DNA from: Actinomucor elegans
Lineage: Eukaryota > Mucoromycota > Mucoromycetes > Mucorales > Mucoraceae
NCBI GenBank assembly: GCA_026027325.1
Contig: JAMSLZ010000003.1
Location: forward strand, 3,534,001 to 3,598,000
DNA length: 64,000 bases
Direction of reading: 5' to 3'
Position numbers and translations under genes: made by a program. The notes under the pieces were generated by a model, which made no database searches, was not told the DNA's origin, and was given only the letters and a program-made list of their open reading frames with translations. Of this stretch, positions 38,350 to 49,186 are shown piece by piece (the stretch's first letter is position 1; every line of letters begins with the position of its first letter).

Positions 38350-38766
38350 GACTGAAAGGTACTTTTAAAGCTGTTGATAGATTTTATTGTAGATCAAGAA
38401 TTGATTGACTGATCAGAGATGATAAAACATGTCTCTTAAATACTTTTTTTTATTACCATCGGTGCGCTTGATTCTAAATTTACATGATTACTTGCTAAGA
38501 ACAACGTTGGACTGCGTATGATGAAGGTCAGAAATAATAACCAAATGGGCGGACCAAGATTAGGGGTGAGGAATGGTCGGGATAATATTTGGTGTTAGGA
38601 ATAGTATTTATCAATTATCGTCTACTTGCTCAGTATGAGATATAAATAGAGATCTTTAACACAGTCAGTGCCGTCATTTATAATCTGGTTCTGGGTAATA
38701 ATGCTTGATGCATGTCTATAGCTATATAGTATTCTCTTATTAATATAATCATGAGCGTTTACAATA
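38350..38766 (-). repeat. Degenerate LTR, family A
   Basis: Aligns by eye with the family A LTRs at 43149-43652 and 54475-54980: shared TAGATCAAGAATTGATT, GGACTGCGTAT, ACCAAATG-GGCGG, TAGTATTTATCAATTA, and the end ATCATGAGCGTTTACAA. Canonical orientation (set by the gypsy copy at 54981-57722) is minus. It appears inserted in the family B LTR whose 3' part follows at 38774. The left end is too decayed to place. Confidence 0.7.
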
Positions 38767-38773
38767 GCCCATA

Positions 38774-38899
38774 CAAATACACCTCCTCCATTTAGGATCG
38801 AGTAAAGAACAACTTATTATCAATCAGTAATCTGATTGCATATACAAGTCTTATTATTAATACGTTAATCTTTGGTCTTTAGCTACTACGAATTCAACA
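38774..38899 (+). repeat. 3' part of a family B LTR
   Basis: Matches the end of the LTR at 43953-44423 in inverted orientation: TTATTA-CAATCAGTAATCTG, TATACAAGTCTTATTATTA, TTTGGTCTTTAGCTACT and the terminal TTCAACA. It would be the 5' LTR end of the gypsy remnant that follows. Confidence 0.7.
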
Positions 38900-40596
38900 G
38901 TTATACTATATTCAACACTTGCATATTTCTCTTTTTTGTTAATCTTGCTGATTTTAATACATATTTTATCGTCATTTTTTTTATATTGGTTCATTTTACA
39001 ACTAAAAAAGGTTTTATCAATAATAACCTTTTGGATTTCATATATATATATATATATATATATGTACTAAACATTTCCTTTCGGACACTTGGTTTTTTAA
39101 ATACCAGCGGATCTTCTTGATTAAATCCGTTGCATGGTAAAACACTTATCAATACATTAATACTCTGGCTATAAAAATTTAGCAAATCATTAATTAACAG
39201 TTCCGCAAATAGGTATTTACCCACATACCAAAACTTCTGTATTAGATATACCATTTATTTTGCTATTTAATGCAATTGCTCGTTTTACCATGCCTAATTG
39301 AAATGTGATTCTTGTAAACTGATTGGTATTTTCATAATTGGTTCTCTACGTCAAGAAAGGCATGAAACCGACCGGGAATATGCAAGCCGCTTTCAAAAGC
39401 TGCGTCGTAAATCTGGCATGGAAGATAACACGCGACTGGCTGCAACTTTCTTTGCGTCGTTACGAGAGGAGGTTCGTGGTCGATCTCAACAAGTCATTGC
39501 TTGTCATTTTGGAAAGAGATTGCAAAACTCTATTGATGAATTCATCGGTTTGGTGATTGCCTCTGGTGATGATTCGCCTTTCTGAATGGTAAAAGTCCCC
39601 GAGTGGGCTCTGACTCTGGTGAACCTTGCTTTCAGCCAATTAGTCGCCTGTCTGAGCGAACAAATACTGGTACCATCGATATCAGTGAACAAGTAAATTC
39701 GCAATTAAATCAGTGTGCCTTAGAATGTAAGTATTCATCTAAAAATACAATAACTAAGGATTTCAAAAATATTAACGATCCTATTACGTTTCCTATTTTC
39801 GTCATTAGAAGGAACTACATACCGGAGCGTCTGGTATCTATATTAGATACAGGTGCAAATCATAGTGCTATCAATAAAGACGTTGTTAAAAAATTAAACC
39901 TACCTATACTTTTTATTTTAAATGATAACATCAAACACAACAAGTTAGCAATAACAAAGCACTCTCGTAAATTGGAAGCCATAGAACGTACAAATAATTA
40001 CGATTCAAGTATTAGCATTAACTCAATGACTTCCTTTGGAATTGGTATTTGACTGGATTTCCTATAAAGTATAACAAATCCAATTCTGAACATAACAAGC
40101 TTACCTCTATTAGACAATATAACAGTGACAATGAATTATTAGAATAAGTCAAACAAGAACTAAGTTTGGCAATAATCCCGCTGGAACCAAATAAAGAAAG
40201 AACAAAAAGAAAGTTCTGCATTATTTCTGAAAGTGTGGTATATATCAGTACACTACCTAACATAACTGCTTATCGTAAACCATATTCTGTGCCAACCTCA
40301 TTTAATGAAGTTGCAGATAAACAAATGAATGAATGATTGAATGAAGGTTTTATAAAACATGCAATTGGTTATTCTAAATGGAATTATCCTATAACAGTAG
40401 TTCCAAAAACCAATGGTAAAGGCAAAATAATAGGCCATCGAGCCTGTCATGATCCTAGACGCGTTAAGCATTGCTGCAATCTGTTGATCGTATGCTATTA
40501 TTTATTGTAAATGAATTATTTGAAGAACTTAAAGGCGTATCCATTTATAGTACTTTGGATCTAAAGTCTGCCTTCAATTAATTATTGCTAAATCCT
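38900..40596 (+). pseudogene. Ty3/gypsy remnant: gag, protease and RT fragments
   Basis: Three pieces in the order expected for gag-pol. Gag-like at 39298-39585 (ETDREYASRFQKLRRK, RLAATFFASLREEVRG). Aspartic protease at about 39603-40052, with the active-site string SILDTGANHSAIN. Reverse transcriptase N-terminal part at about 40261-40590, with GFIKHAIGYSKWNYPITVV then PKTNGKGKI. Frames shift between pieces and stops interrupt the RT part. No integrase follows because a reversed family A LTR starts at 40597. Inactive. Confidence 0.78.
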
Positions 40597-40985
40597 TGTT
40601 ATAAACGCCCATGATTATATTAATAAAAGAATACTATATAGATATAAGATCCTATAAATATCCTTATAGTTATCTTTACATACACCTATAGATATGCATT
40701 TAGCACTATTACCCAGAACCATATTACAAATGACTGTATTGGTTGGGTTGAAGATCTTTAGTTATATCTCGCACTGAGCAAATAGAACAATATCCTTAAC
40801 AACAGATATGCATCCAATACCTTATCTTTGAATATAATTATCCCGACCACTCCTCGCCACTAATCTGGTCTGCTCATTTGGTTATTATCCCTGGTCTTCA
40901 TTATACGCAGTCCAACTTTGTTCCTGGCAAATCGTAATATGAATTTAGAATCAAGCACCGATGGTAAAAAAATATATATGAGAAG
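40597..40985 (+). repeat. Degenerate LTR, family A, opposite orientation
   Basis: Starts TGTTATAAACGCCCATGATT, the complement of the end of the other family A LTRs, and continues through ATTATACGCAGTCCAAC and CGTAATATGAATTTAGAATC. The right end fades after about 40985. It directly follows the RT fragment. Confidence 0.7.
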
Positions 40986-41045
40986 CTGTGGTGAATAAAA
41001 CAGCTTTTCATAGAGTAGTGATAGAAGTGTAGCTGAATAGTTAAC

Positions 41046-41150
41046 TTTTGTAATCATGACTAGTTGCATTTACTCTATGTAACTACAGCGCAGCTTATTA
41101 TTAACAGAAGGCTTGTAGTATCTAACTAATTACAAACATCTCAGGAAACA
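41046..41150. repeat. Fragment related to the TIR element at 33481
   Basis: Contains CATGACTAGTTGCATTTACTC, trimmed here, and CTAACTAATTACAAACATC, both close to the complement of 62405-62560, with an internal deletion between them. No coding sequence. Confidence 0.5.
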
Positions 41151-41159
41151 TTTCACTCA

Positions 41160-42023
41160 GCAGGTCTGATTTAAAGCAACATTTTGGAACATCTATTGCC
41201 TCTAGGTGTCAATCAAGCGAAGAACTACGAAGAGTGGCAGCAAGTAGTATAGCTGAATTCTTTGGTCAAGGCCATACTGTTTATCCTCTTCCTTTGGAGA
41301 CTTTAGAACAAGTAAAGTCTTACCTTTCGTCATTAAACCAAATGCTCAATATTCTGGCTTCCATTCGAGTATTGATTTAGAATCAAATCACTCGTTTTTC
41401 AATATTTGGAGGATAAAATCTTCAAGTGACAACTACTATAGGGCATTAGCTCAGAATGTAGTCATGCTATTTGGATTGGAATCAGAACGATGTGCGCGCT
41501 TTTTTGCCGAGCTGCTACTTAATGAAATGGTGCAAATGTTCAATACTTGGAACAAATACTCTGCCGTACCAGTAGAAGAACTGAAGCAAGCAGGGCATCA
41601 AATATTCAAGCGAGCAAACTTAGCCAAGTACCTGCAACCAAACGTAAGTCAATAAAAAAAAATGATAACTGAATGAGAGGCTTAGCTCTAACAACAATAT
41701 AATAGGCATATGTCATCGATGGGTTCAATATTGCAACATCCAAAAGTTGGCTAAATGAACTCATCCTACCAACAGTTGACAGGGTATTGGAAAACATAGA
41801 AGAAGCAGCATTCCTTGGCGGTGTTGGGCCTTGGAAAAAACTACAAGTACGAGGTTACTATATTTTGATAGTAGCTCAATATCGAAGTGAATTGCAGAAA
41901 ATAACAACATTCCAGAGCAATATAACAGAATATATTGCAAACAATTATGATATAATACCAACTATGGAGAAACAAAAAATATGGAAAACTAAAAATGGAG
42001 TATTACACTTCCATGAAATATAA
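41160..42023 (+). pseudogene. Hypothetical protein fragment with one intron and frameshifts
   Basis: Open pieces read FFGQGHTVYPLPLE, then in another frame FVIKPNAQYSGFHSSIDLES, LAQNVVMLFGLESERCARF, FNTWNKYSAVPVEELKQAG and, after a good intron (41645-41704, GTAAGT...ATAG), AYVIDGFNIATSKSWLNEL to a stop at 42021. The intron shows it derives from a normal cellular gene or an intron-bearing element. At least one frame change near 41310 and no clear start mark it as broken. I do not recognise the family. It lies between a gypsy remnant and a Helitron helicase piece, so capture by an element is possible. Confidence 0.5.
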
Positions 42024-42363
42024 GAAAAAAAAAATATGAATATTAAATATGAATAATAAAATCATATCGTATTTCATATCAAATAAACTATTCCTACGTC
42101 CAATTTAAAATCTAATTTGATGTCTGAGCTACTTTTTGTAGATTTACGTTCTCGGAAATGGCAATATACTGAATTATATCTGCTGGGAAATCTCTACTGC
42201 ATCATAAAGTAGCTACACGTATATTCCAGCTGTTACAATCTTCTTAAAAACCTGCTATCGGAGATTGCACAAGACCAAAAGCAGGAATACTATGCAATTG
42301 GGAATGCTATAGGCGTACGTTACTTTTGCATCGTTACTGAATACTGAAAGAACTCGAATAAGT
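42024..42363. other. Spacer, nothing recognised
   Basis: AT-rich sequence between the hypothetical fragment and the helicase fragment. If the helicase is part of a Helitron, its 3' end should lie here, but no CTRR end with hairpin could be fixed. Confidence 0.35.
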
Positions 42364-43148
42364 TTATTTAGTACGTATTTTTTTTCTAATTATTTCTACA
42401 GCATCAACATCACAGCCATACATTCTTTTAATTGATAAAGGAGTTTCAGCTCCAAAGAAAAACAAATCTTCAGCCTTTCTTACACGAGACATTACAACAT
42501 ACAGCTGGCCATGGGTTAGCATGTTATCCAAATGTATACCAACACAGTCGATAGTAACACTTTGAGCTTTATGAATGGTACTAGCAAAGGCAGGGACAAT
42601 CGGAAATTGTGACCTTGTATAGCTTGTGCCAGGGACTTGACGAGTAATTCTTTGAACCCAATATATCACTTCTTTTGGATTATCATACTCATCCCTAATA
42701 ATCGTTCTTTTCAAATAAATGTTTTCCTCCTCGACAAATTCAACAGTAGCCAAAGTGCCATTTGCCCAACCTAGATTTACATTCAAGTTTTGGATCAACA
42801 TCACAGGCATGTTCTCTTTTAGTTGTAGTATTTCCAATAACCGCGTTTCTTTCAAAGCATGAAGAGCAGTTCCTTTAGAGCCAACATAATAGTCATGAGC
42901 TTTAATTTCTTGAGCATCACCTGGAAATGCAATGAAGTCGGTTTCATTTGCATTCCTTACCCTTTCTCTAGTGGTATAGAGCCTTAAACAACATGGAGGA
43001 AGTTGAGATTTTGGAATAGTACTTCTATTAATAAATTCTATGACGGATTGATCAAAATCGTAAACTCTCACTTTGTTCAGAATGTTTACAAATTCTTCAT
43101 CCTGTTGCCGAATATGTGTATTGAGGTTGTATCTGTTCACACAGTCAT
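42364..43148 (-). mobile_element. Helitron-type PIF1-like helicase, C-terminal fragment
   Basis: An open frame of about 260 residues to its stop. It shows the late helicase motifs: LQLKENMPVMLIQNLN followed by GWANGTLATV, then FASTIHKAQSVTIDCVGI and THGQLYVVMSRVRK. These are the motif order and spacing of the C-terminal half of PIF1/RRM3 helicases carried by Helitrons and of cellular PIF1. The N-terminal half (Walker A and B) and any Rep domain are missing: a family A LTR abuts the frame at 43149. I favour a Helitron origin because of the mobile context and the MLIQNLN-type motif; a cellular PIF1 pseudogene is the alternative. Confidence 0.75.
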
Positions 43149-43652
43149 TGTTGTAAAGGTAGTAGATGGAGATTTCGAAGATAGAAATACTTTTAAAACT
43201 GTGGATAGTTTTTATTATAGATCAAGAATTGATTAACTGGTCAAAAGGTGATAAAACGCATCTCTTATATACTTTTTCACGATCGGCACTTAATTCTAAA
43301 TTCATATTACGATTTGCCAGGAACAAGGTTGGACTGCGTATAAAGAAGACCAGGGATAATAACCAAATGAGCGGACCAAGATTAACGGCGAGGAGTGTCG
43401 GGATCAATGTATTCAAAGGTAATAGTATTGGATGTAATAATTGGTGTGAGAGATAGTATTTATCAATTAGCGTCTACTTGCTCAGAGTGATATATAAATA
43501 AAGATATTTTAACATAATCAAATACAGTCATTTACATTCTGGTTCTTGGTAATAATGCTTTATACACTTCTGTAGCTATATATAAGGAGATCTATACGTT
43601 TTTCTATCTGTACAGTATTCTCTTATTAATATAATCATGAGCGTTTACAACA
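43149..43652 (-). repeat. LTR, family A (504 bp)
   Basis: Begins TGTTGTAAAGG and ends GCGTTTACAACA, so the ends are TG...CA with a short inverted TGTTGTAAA. Nearly identical to 54475-54980. Left flank is the helicase frame; right flank has a purine-rich run on the minus strand (AATAGGGAGCC) that could be a decayed polypurine tract. The 5-bp flanks (GTCAT, GGCTC) do not match, so this is not a clean solo LTR. Confidence 0.85.
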
Positions 43653-43952
43653 GGCTCCCTATTTTTCAATTCTAATATTCTATAGAACTTGAACCGTTTC
43701 TAATGACAAACTTTTTCTTCTCTTTTTTTTTCAGTACTAGTTTTTCTTCATTCTGTCTTTTGAAGAACTTTTCTTTTTGTACCCATGGCTTCCTAGACTC
43801 AATATTCCTATCTTCTTTTAATATATCTACTCAAGATAATGCTTGTATGTTTAAGAATGCTGATTATTATAGCTTTCTAACTTGCTTTCTTCTTCAATAG
43901 GAACTGTATTTACTTGGTTTTGGTATGTTTTTTATTCTAATTCATTAATCGC
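43653..43952. repeat. Internal remnant between family A and B LTRs
   Basis: 300 bp, pyrimidine-rich on the + strand. Its last part (about 43890-43950, GGTTTTGGTATGTTTTT) resembles 46030-46080, which also lies next to a family A-type LTR (45484-45985), so both are probably untranslated internal sequence of the same retroelement group. Confidence 0.45.
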
Positions 43953-44423
43953 TGTTGAATCCGAAGTAGCTAAAGACCAAAGATTCACGTAATAATAATA
44001 ATAAGACTTGTATATGTAATCAGATTACTGATTGGTAATAAGATAGTTGTTCGTCCTTTATTTCGATCATAAAATGAAGGTGTATTTATATTAGTTAAAG
44101 GTCTTATGTTTAACCGATTGACAGGTACTGCTGAGAATGAATGAATGAAACAATAATTCATGTTTAGCCGATTACTTGCAAGTTACGGTAGAATTAGTTT
44201 ATACACAAGTAAACGTACTGTTCTTGTATTGGTTCTTGTATTATTACTGATGAGTAATGTTAATGACAAGTGATGATGAATCGATCTAGAAGCTTAATTG
44301 ATTATGCGTGATTGCTTGATTGGTGAAACCTGTTTGTCGGGTCAATCAGTTACGCAGTTAGATAGCTTTAATTGAGACATGTCGTATGTATAATAGCCTG
44401 TGAATATAAGCGTGTATACGACA
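43953..44423 (-). repeat. 3' LTR, family B (471 bp)
   Basis: On the minus strand it begins TGTCGTATACACG and ends GGATTCAACA. A polypurine tract, GGAAGGGGGCAA, immediately precedes it on the minus strand (44424-44435), which marks it as the 3' LTR of the gypsy copy whose integrase end is at 44632. Confidence 0.8.
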
Positions 44424-44631
44424 TTGCCCCCTTCCAGATGAGAACATCGCTTGTGTAAGATCTTTGATAAAAGATGTAATGTGATGTACAAATTTTAAGA
44501 ACGTAAGGCAGTGTAATTGAGTTGTCATTGTAAGATCGTTATAAGTGTAATAATTTAGTCGATAAAAACCTTTGTAAAAAAACCAATGTTTTGGAAAAAA
44601 TCAAAATAAAGGAAAAGACAAGTTAATTAAC

Positions 44632-45483
44632 CTATGATCTTGTAACTCGTGGTTGACGCGTTCTGCTGTATTTATTACGAGCAGGCATCTTACGTTTGTT
44701 GATTGTATCAGGTAAACGTGTATTTGAACTATGTTGTGAAGAGGTTGCTTGACGTCTAGCCCAATAATCTTGGATTGGTTTCATTGAGTCAAATGTATCA
44801 ACGGTTTGCCAAGTATTATATTTTGCTTGATCATCATAGCCAGCCCAGTGTACGTAATATTCATAATTACCAGGTGTACCTCTGTGATTTACAATTGATT
44901 GTACCTCATAGTGTTTGTCTTTAAGTTCGTTAGCAGAGCGTTTGTCGCCAGCTTGTATTAATCTGATCTGTTGTGTAGGAACATCTCGAGATAATAGTGA
45001 ACCTGCAAGATCCTCTAATATGTAACTACCATTCTTAGTGTAACCTTTAATAATCAATGGGCCGATCCATCTAGGTTGTACTTTAGCAGTTCGATTGACA
45101 TTAGTGATCATGACTTTAGAGTTAAGAGGGTACTTGTCACGAATGATCTTATGAGACTTTTCAAAACGTTCGTGATCAAATAATTGTGTTTCCTTGATTC
45201 TTTTAGCAAGAGCAGGAATAACCACTTCTTTAACATATTTTAACTTTTCATCAATGACTTTATGATCCGATTTCTCAATGTCTATAGTGGGTTTTACATT
45301 AGTGTAATCCTCAAATCCGTTTGGATGTCTAAAGAACATTGCTGAGAAGGGACGAGACTTATGAAGTCTAGCGTATTGAACGTTCATCGAATATTGCGTT
45401 ATATCCAAGTAGGTATCCCACGAATCAGCAGTAGCAGCGTTCGCAGTTAATGTCTTAATGATAGTTCTCTTGGAAATACCAAC
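44632..45483 (-). pseudogene. Ty3/gypsy integrase C-terminus with chromodomain
   Basis: Truncated pol end. It starts in the integrase core after the second Asp (TADSWDTYLDITQYSMN, then RPFSAMFFRHP), passes the GPY/F-like module (RWIGPLIIKGYTKNGSYIL) and ends with a chromodomain (YEVQSIVNHRG, EYYVHWAGYDDQ, WQTVDTFDS) and a basic tail. The upstream boundary at 45483/45484 is an abrupt junction with an LTR. About 250 residues remain. Chromodomain integrases are the mark of chromoviruses, which insert in H3K9-methylated chromatin. Confidence 0.85.
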
Positions 45484-45985
45484 TGTTGTGTACGTGGATA
45501 GAAAGAGGATTATAATAGAAGAACAGAAGAATAATATCAAAACTGTGGTAAGTCTTTTTATTTCCAAAATTAAATTTCGAATGATCTTTTTCTAATCAGC
45601 TAAGAGCTCGTCCTTTTATACTTTTCAGCTTGCTGCGGTTGACTAATGATATTATGGGTATACGTAAGCTAGTAGCTTGTTGACTGCGCGGCTCATAGTG
45701 ACTTGCTGATATTCCAAGATGATGATGATGGCCGACATACTGCGGTACCATAGCGGACTGTAAATAAAGGTAAGCATTTATATCTCGGCATAACACTCGA
45801 TTAGGAATTTGTCTTTTACTGCTATTTCTTGTTTTATAATAAAGCGTAATAATTACACAGTTGTTCATATTCTGGATTCGGGTAATAATGAGTTACATCT
45901 TCAAGCTATTCATAAAGGTGGGCATATGGCTACCAAAGCCTATACAACCTCTTCTTTACTGATATAATCATGAGCGTTTACAACA
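45484..45985 (-). repeat. LTR, divergent member of family A (502 bp)
   Basis: Starts TGTTGTGTACG and ends ATCATGAGCGTTTACAACA on the + strand. The last 40 bases match family A, the middle does not. Length is nearly the same. Flanking pentamers CCAAC and ATTGT differ, so it is not a clean solo LTR. Confidence 0.7.
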
Positions 45986-46536
45986 ATTGTTTTCTAACGT
46001 GTTTTCTTTTTTAGAGGCTGCATTTGTTTGACTTTGGTATGTTTCTTTTTACAATTCATTGCTCGCTGAATTACTCATTGTTATTTTCTTTCTTTCTTTT
46101 ACATATATAGGATCAACTTTGCCTTGTTATTTTCTAAATGTACTATTGTCGTGTAGTATATATTACGTACGCGTTGCTATGCGACGCAAGCTCCACAGGT
46201 ATGTATTACTACATTGTTAAAGTATATACTTTAGGCTTTATTAGTCTAACCATCTTCCTTTTTGAATAGTTGTAGCAGTAGATGATTGAGTAATTTGTTC
46301 GTTTGATTGGTTTGAGGTTAGTTTTATCAAAGATTTATAAGTTATCCTTCATAATAATGACTAATATAACCGGTGTTTAGTGGCTTTTGTCACTTTGCCT
46401 TTTATTTTTCTGTATGAATGACTACTCTTGTGCGTTTATTAAAGGACTGGTAACGGTAAGTTGATTGCTATGTTGATATTTTTCCTGGATATATATTACT
46501 ATACAGCAGGTATATTTTACCTTTATATATGCTTTA
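45986..46536. other. Repeat-derived spacer
   Basis: The first 100 bases resemble the internal remnant at 43890-43952. No coding sequence recognised in the rest. Confidence 0.35.
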
Positions 46537-46838
46537 TGTGGTGAAATAGCCACATAATTGAAGTACAGACAGACTAGAGGCCTGTGCGCCCTAGCTGTAG
46601 CACATACATACTAAAGCATCATTGATTACCTTATACAGCGATACAGTCCTTAAACAGAGATACGTCCTTCTTATACTTCTTATATGAACACAAGTAAATA
46701 ACCTTCAGTCACAATTCAACGAGTATAAATACAAGCTAAAAAAACTAGTTAGAAAGAATTAATCACGTTTAAGTTGAATAAACTATAACCAAGTTATAAT
46801 CGACTTACTACCTGCTTTTATATTTTAATTTTACCGCA
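46537..46838 (+). repeat. Solo LTR, family C (302 bp), with target duplication
   Basis: TGTGGTGAAATAG to TTTTACCGCA. Identical ends and nearly identical sequence to the 3' LTR at 48885-49186 but in the opposite orientation. A perfect 5-bp duplication CTTTA flanks it (46532-46536 and 46839-46843). Confidence 0.92.
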
Positions 46839-47311
46839 CTTTATACTATATATGCTTTATACTATATGTTATAAAAAATATATAAAAAACGTTATAAGAA
46901 TACAATTAAAATCCTTCTAATGGTTTATTGTGTAGAAAGGTAAAAGATGATTCTTAGTTAACTGAACTTCTTTAGATATAAAATCAGGCTCTATATATAT
47001 TATTGTCGGGTATATAATTAGTAGTATATACAAAGACCTCGGATGCAGAATTATATTGTTTGTACAAGACGGTTGCTGAGATATATTTGTTAATGGAGTA
47101 CATTATGATGATGATTATGTTTTAAGACGGAACTTATTATGTGCGAGATCTTAGTTCAGCACACTATATATTTTATACTATACTATTTGATCTAATGAAA
47201 GAAAAAGTAATAAAATCAATATTATTATTAAAATATAATTATTTTCATAAACGTATATACGTATATTTCAATTCATTAATGGTACCATTTGGCAGACTGA
47301 AAATGAGAGTA
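46839..47311. other. AT-rich spacer with short tandem repeat and weak RT-like reading
   Basis: 46839-46870 has two copies of CTTTATACTATAT. On the + strand 47141-47311 is open and includes NSLMVPFGRLKM, which loosely resembles the PFG region of a reverse transcriptase, too little to call. Confidence 0.3.
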
Positions 47312-47519
47312 TTGGCTACTAATATGCCCATAATGGCATATTTTCTGCCAGTTTCCTTGGCTACTAATATGCTCTTATTGGCATATTTTCTGCCAGTTTC
47401 CTTGGCTATTAATATGCCTTTATTGGCTATTTGAAAATTTTTTACTGCATTAAAACAGCCAAGGCATTATAAGTAAAAATTGGCAGTTTACCTGCCCATT
47501 TTGGCATATTAGCAGCCAA
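47312..47519. mobile_element. MITE with 17-bp TIRs and an internal 45-bp tandem repeat
   Basis: Left end TTGGCTACTAATATGCC and right end the complement of TTGGCTGCTAATATGCC, 16 of 17 matching. The left part holds a tandem repeat with a 45-bp period (units at 47312, 47357 and 47402), each unit starting with the TIR word itself. It interrupts the HTH transposase gene to its right. No clear target duplication. Confidence 0.75.
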
Positions 47520-47705
47520 TTTTTTCGCCATTAGTGGAAGGCTTCTCGTCGATTAAATTGGTTAAGAACTCTTTATGTTCTAATCCCAAAATAGGAGGTC
47601 TACCAACTGGTCTGCCACTACCAGATTTTCTCTCTTCAAAGTCATCGTCACCAGCTTGGTTTGCTTTTTTCATCCAGCTTTGGGCTGTGCTCTGAGGTAC
47701 TTTTA

Positions 47706-48014
47706 TGTTGTGTTTGCACAGTGAAATAATAAAGAAGACTAAAAAGAGTACTTTTTGAGACTGTGCTTTATTAACCAAGATGAATATAAAGATGAAGATC
47801 CTATAACTATGTCTAAACTAAACCTATTTATACTAATCGTCTATCTAAGTGTGGTGAAGAGGATTTAAGAAGATGTTATGTTATAGGTCTATGTTCTAGA
47901 TATATATCCATCTGAGACATGAATCTTAAACATATCAACTCATAAGTGCTTCCGTAAAGATGAGATTGATAATGAATAAGTTATTATTCATACAATAGTC
48001 TCTATTCTATAACA
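47706..48014 (-). repeat. Solo LTR, family D (309 bp), target duplication TTTTA
   Basis: TGTTGTGTTTGCAC to CTATTCTATAACA. Perfect 5-bp duplication TTTTA at 47701-47705 and 48015-48019. Interrupts the HTH of the transposase-like gene. Canonical orientation is minus, set by the copy at 63484 with its coding region. Confidence 0.93.
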
Positions 48015-48147
48015 TTTTAGCTCTGCAGCTGCAGAGCGAATACTCTTATTTTTTTCATGTACTAGATAAAAAAAATAGTTTTTGACCTCGGCTTTGTGCG
48101 ATCTATAGGTTCTGGTTTTTTTATTATTCGCTTCATCCTCTACTTTA

Positions 48148-48456
48148 TGTTGTGTTTGCACAGTGAAATAATAAATAAGACTAAAAAGAGTACTTTTTGA
48201 GACTGTGCTTTATTAACAAAGATGAATATGAAGATGAAGATCCTATAACTATGTCTAAACTGAACCTATTTATACTAATCGTCTATCTAAGTGTGGTGAA
48301 GAGGATTTAAGAAGATGTTATGTTATAGGTCTATGTTCTAGATATATATCCATCTGAGACGTGAATCTTAAACATATCAACTCATAAGTGCTTCCGTAAA
48401 GATGAGATTGATAATGAATAAGTTATTATTCATACAATAGTCTCTATTCTATAACA
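48148..48456 (-). repeat. Solo LTR, family D (309 bp), target duplication CTTTA
   Basis: Same 309-bp sequence as 47706-48014 with a handful of differences. Perfect duplication CTTTA at 48143-48147 and 48457-48461. Inserted only 128 bp of target sequence away from the first copy and in the same orientation. Confidence 0.93.
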
Positions 48457-48750
48457 CTTTAGTTTCATATGGTTGCTGTTCGACCTCTTGCTTTACTTTC
48501 ACCGGTTTTTCAGGCGGCTTGAGGTCCAGACAGCTGTCGTAGTTCGTAATGTCTTCCAGAGGATACTCAATTTCGTCTACTTCCATATCTACAACTGAAA
48601 CTTCTACACCATCTTCATCAGTAAGATTTCCTTCACCATCTTCAAACAAAGCTCTGTTCATTTTAGATTTAAATACTAATTAATAAAATACAAAATCTGA
48701 AGATGAGCGAAATTTTTTTCTTATAATGATTAGTATTTAAAATTTTAAAG

Positions 48751-48825
48751 GAGCGATACTTTTTATTTTTTGTGATCGATATTTTTTATTTTTTGTGAAC
48801 GAAATTTTTTATTTTTTGTGAACGA
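48751..48825. repeat. 23-bp tandem repeat, about 3.3 units
   Basis: Units start GAGCGATACT, GATCGATATT, GAACGAAATT and GAACGAATAA, each followed by a TTTTATTTTTTGT tract in the full units. No coding role. Confidence 0.7.
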
Positions 48826-48884
48826 ATAATTTCTGAAAATAGTGTATTAATCCTTATCCTAGTTATATTCCTAACCTTAATTTT

Positions 48885-49186
48885 TGCGGTAAAATTAAAA
48901 TATAAAAGCAGGTAGTAAGTCGATTATAACTTGGTTATAGTTTATTCAACTTAAATGTGATTAATTCTTTCTAACTAGTTTTTCTAGCTTGTATTTATAC
49001 TCGTTGAATTGTGACTGAAGGTTATTTACTTGTGTTCATATAAGAAGTATAAGAAGGACGTATCTCTGTTTAAGGACTGTATCACTGTATAAGGTAATCA
49101 ATGATACTTTAGTATGTATGTGCTACAGCTAGGGCGCACAGGCCTCTAGTCTGTCTGTACTTCAATTATGTGGCTATTTCACCACA
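48885..49186 (-). repeat. 3' LTR, family C (302 bp)
   Basis: Complement of the solo LTR at 46537-46838. On the minus strand it follows a polypurine tract, AGTGGGGGAGCA (49187-49198), so it is the 3' LTR of the gypsy element whose pol lies at 49447-54474. The left flanking pentamer is ATTTT; the other end of the element is lost. Confidence 0.9.

Larger units (their letters stand above)
47520..48661 (-). pseudogene. HTH transposase-like gene broken by two solo LTRs and a MITE
   Basis: Three coding pieces, 48661-48457, 48142-48015 and 47700-47520, join in one frame once the two family D LTRs and one copy of each 5-bp duplication are taken out; about 171 residues remain before the MITE at 47519. 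The N-terminus is acidic (MNRALFEDGEGNLTDEDG). A helix-turn-helix follows (NKSIRSAAAELKVPQSTAQ), with a K/R-rich GRPVGRPPIL hook after it, as in the paired-like DNA-binding region of Tc1/IS630-type transposases. The next stretch (LGLEHKEFLTNLIDEKP) also fits that group. The catalytic DDE part is not present. Family is inferred from the HTH and GRPP hook only. Confidence 0.7.

Noticed and set aside
43149..45985. The two family A-type LTRs as the pair of one element around the integrase fragment.
   Set aside because: They differ strongly outside the last 40 bases, flanking pentamers do not match, and a family B LTR with its own polypurine tract lies between them.
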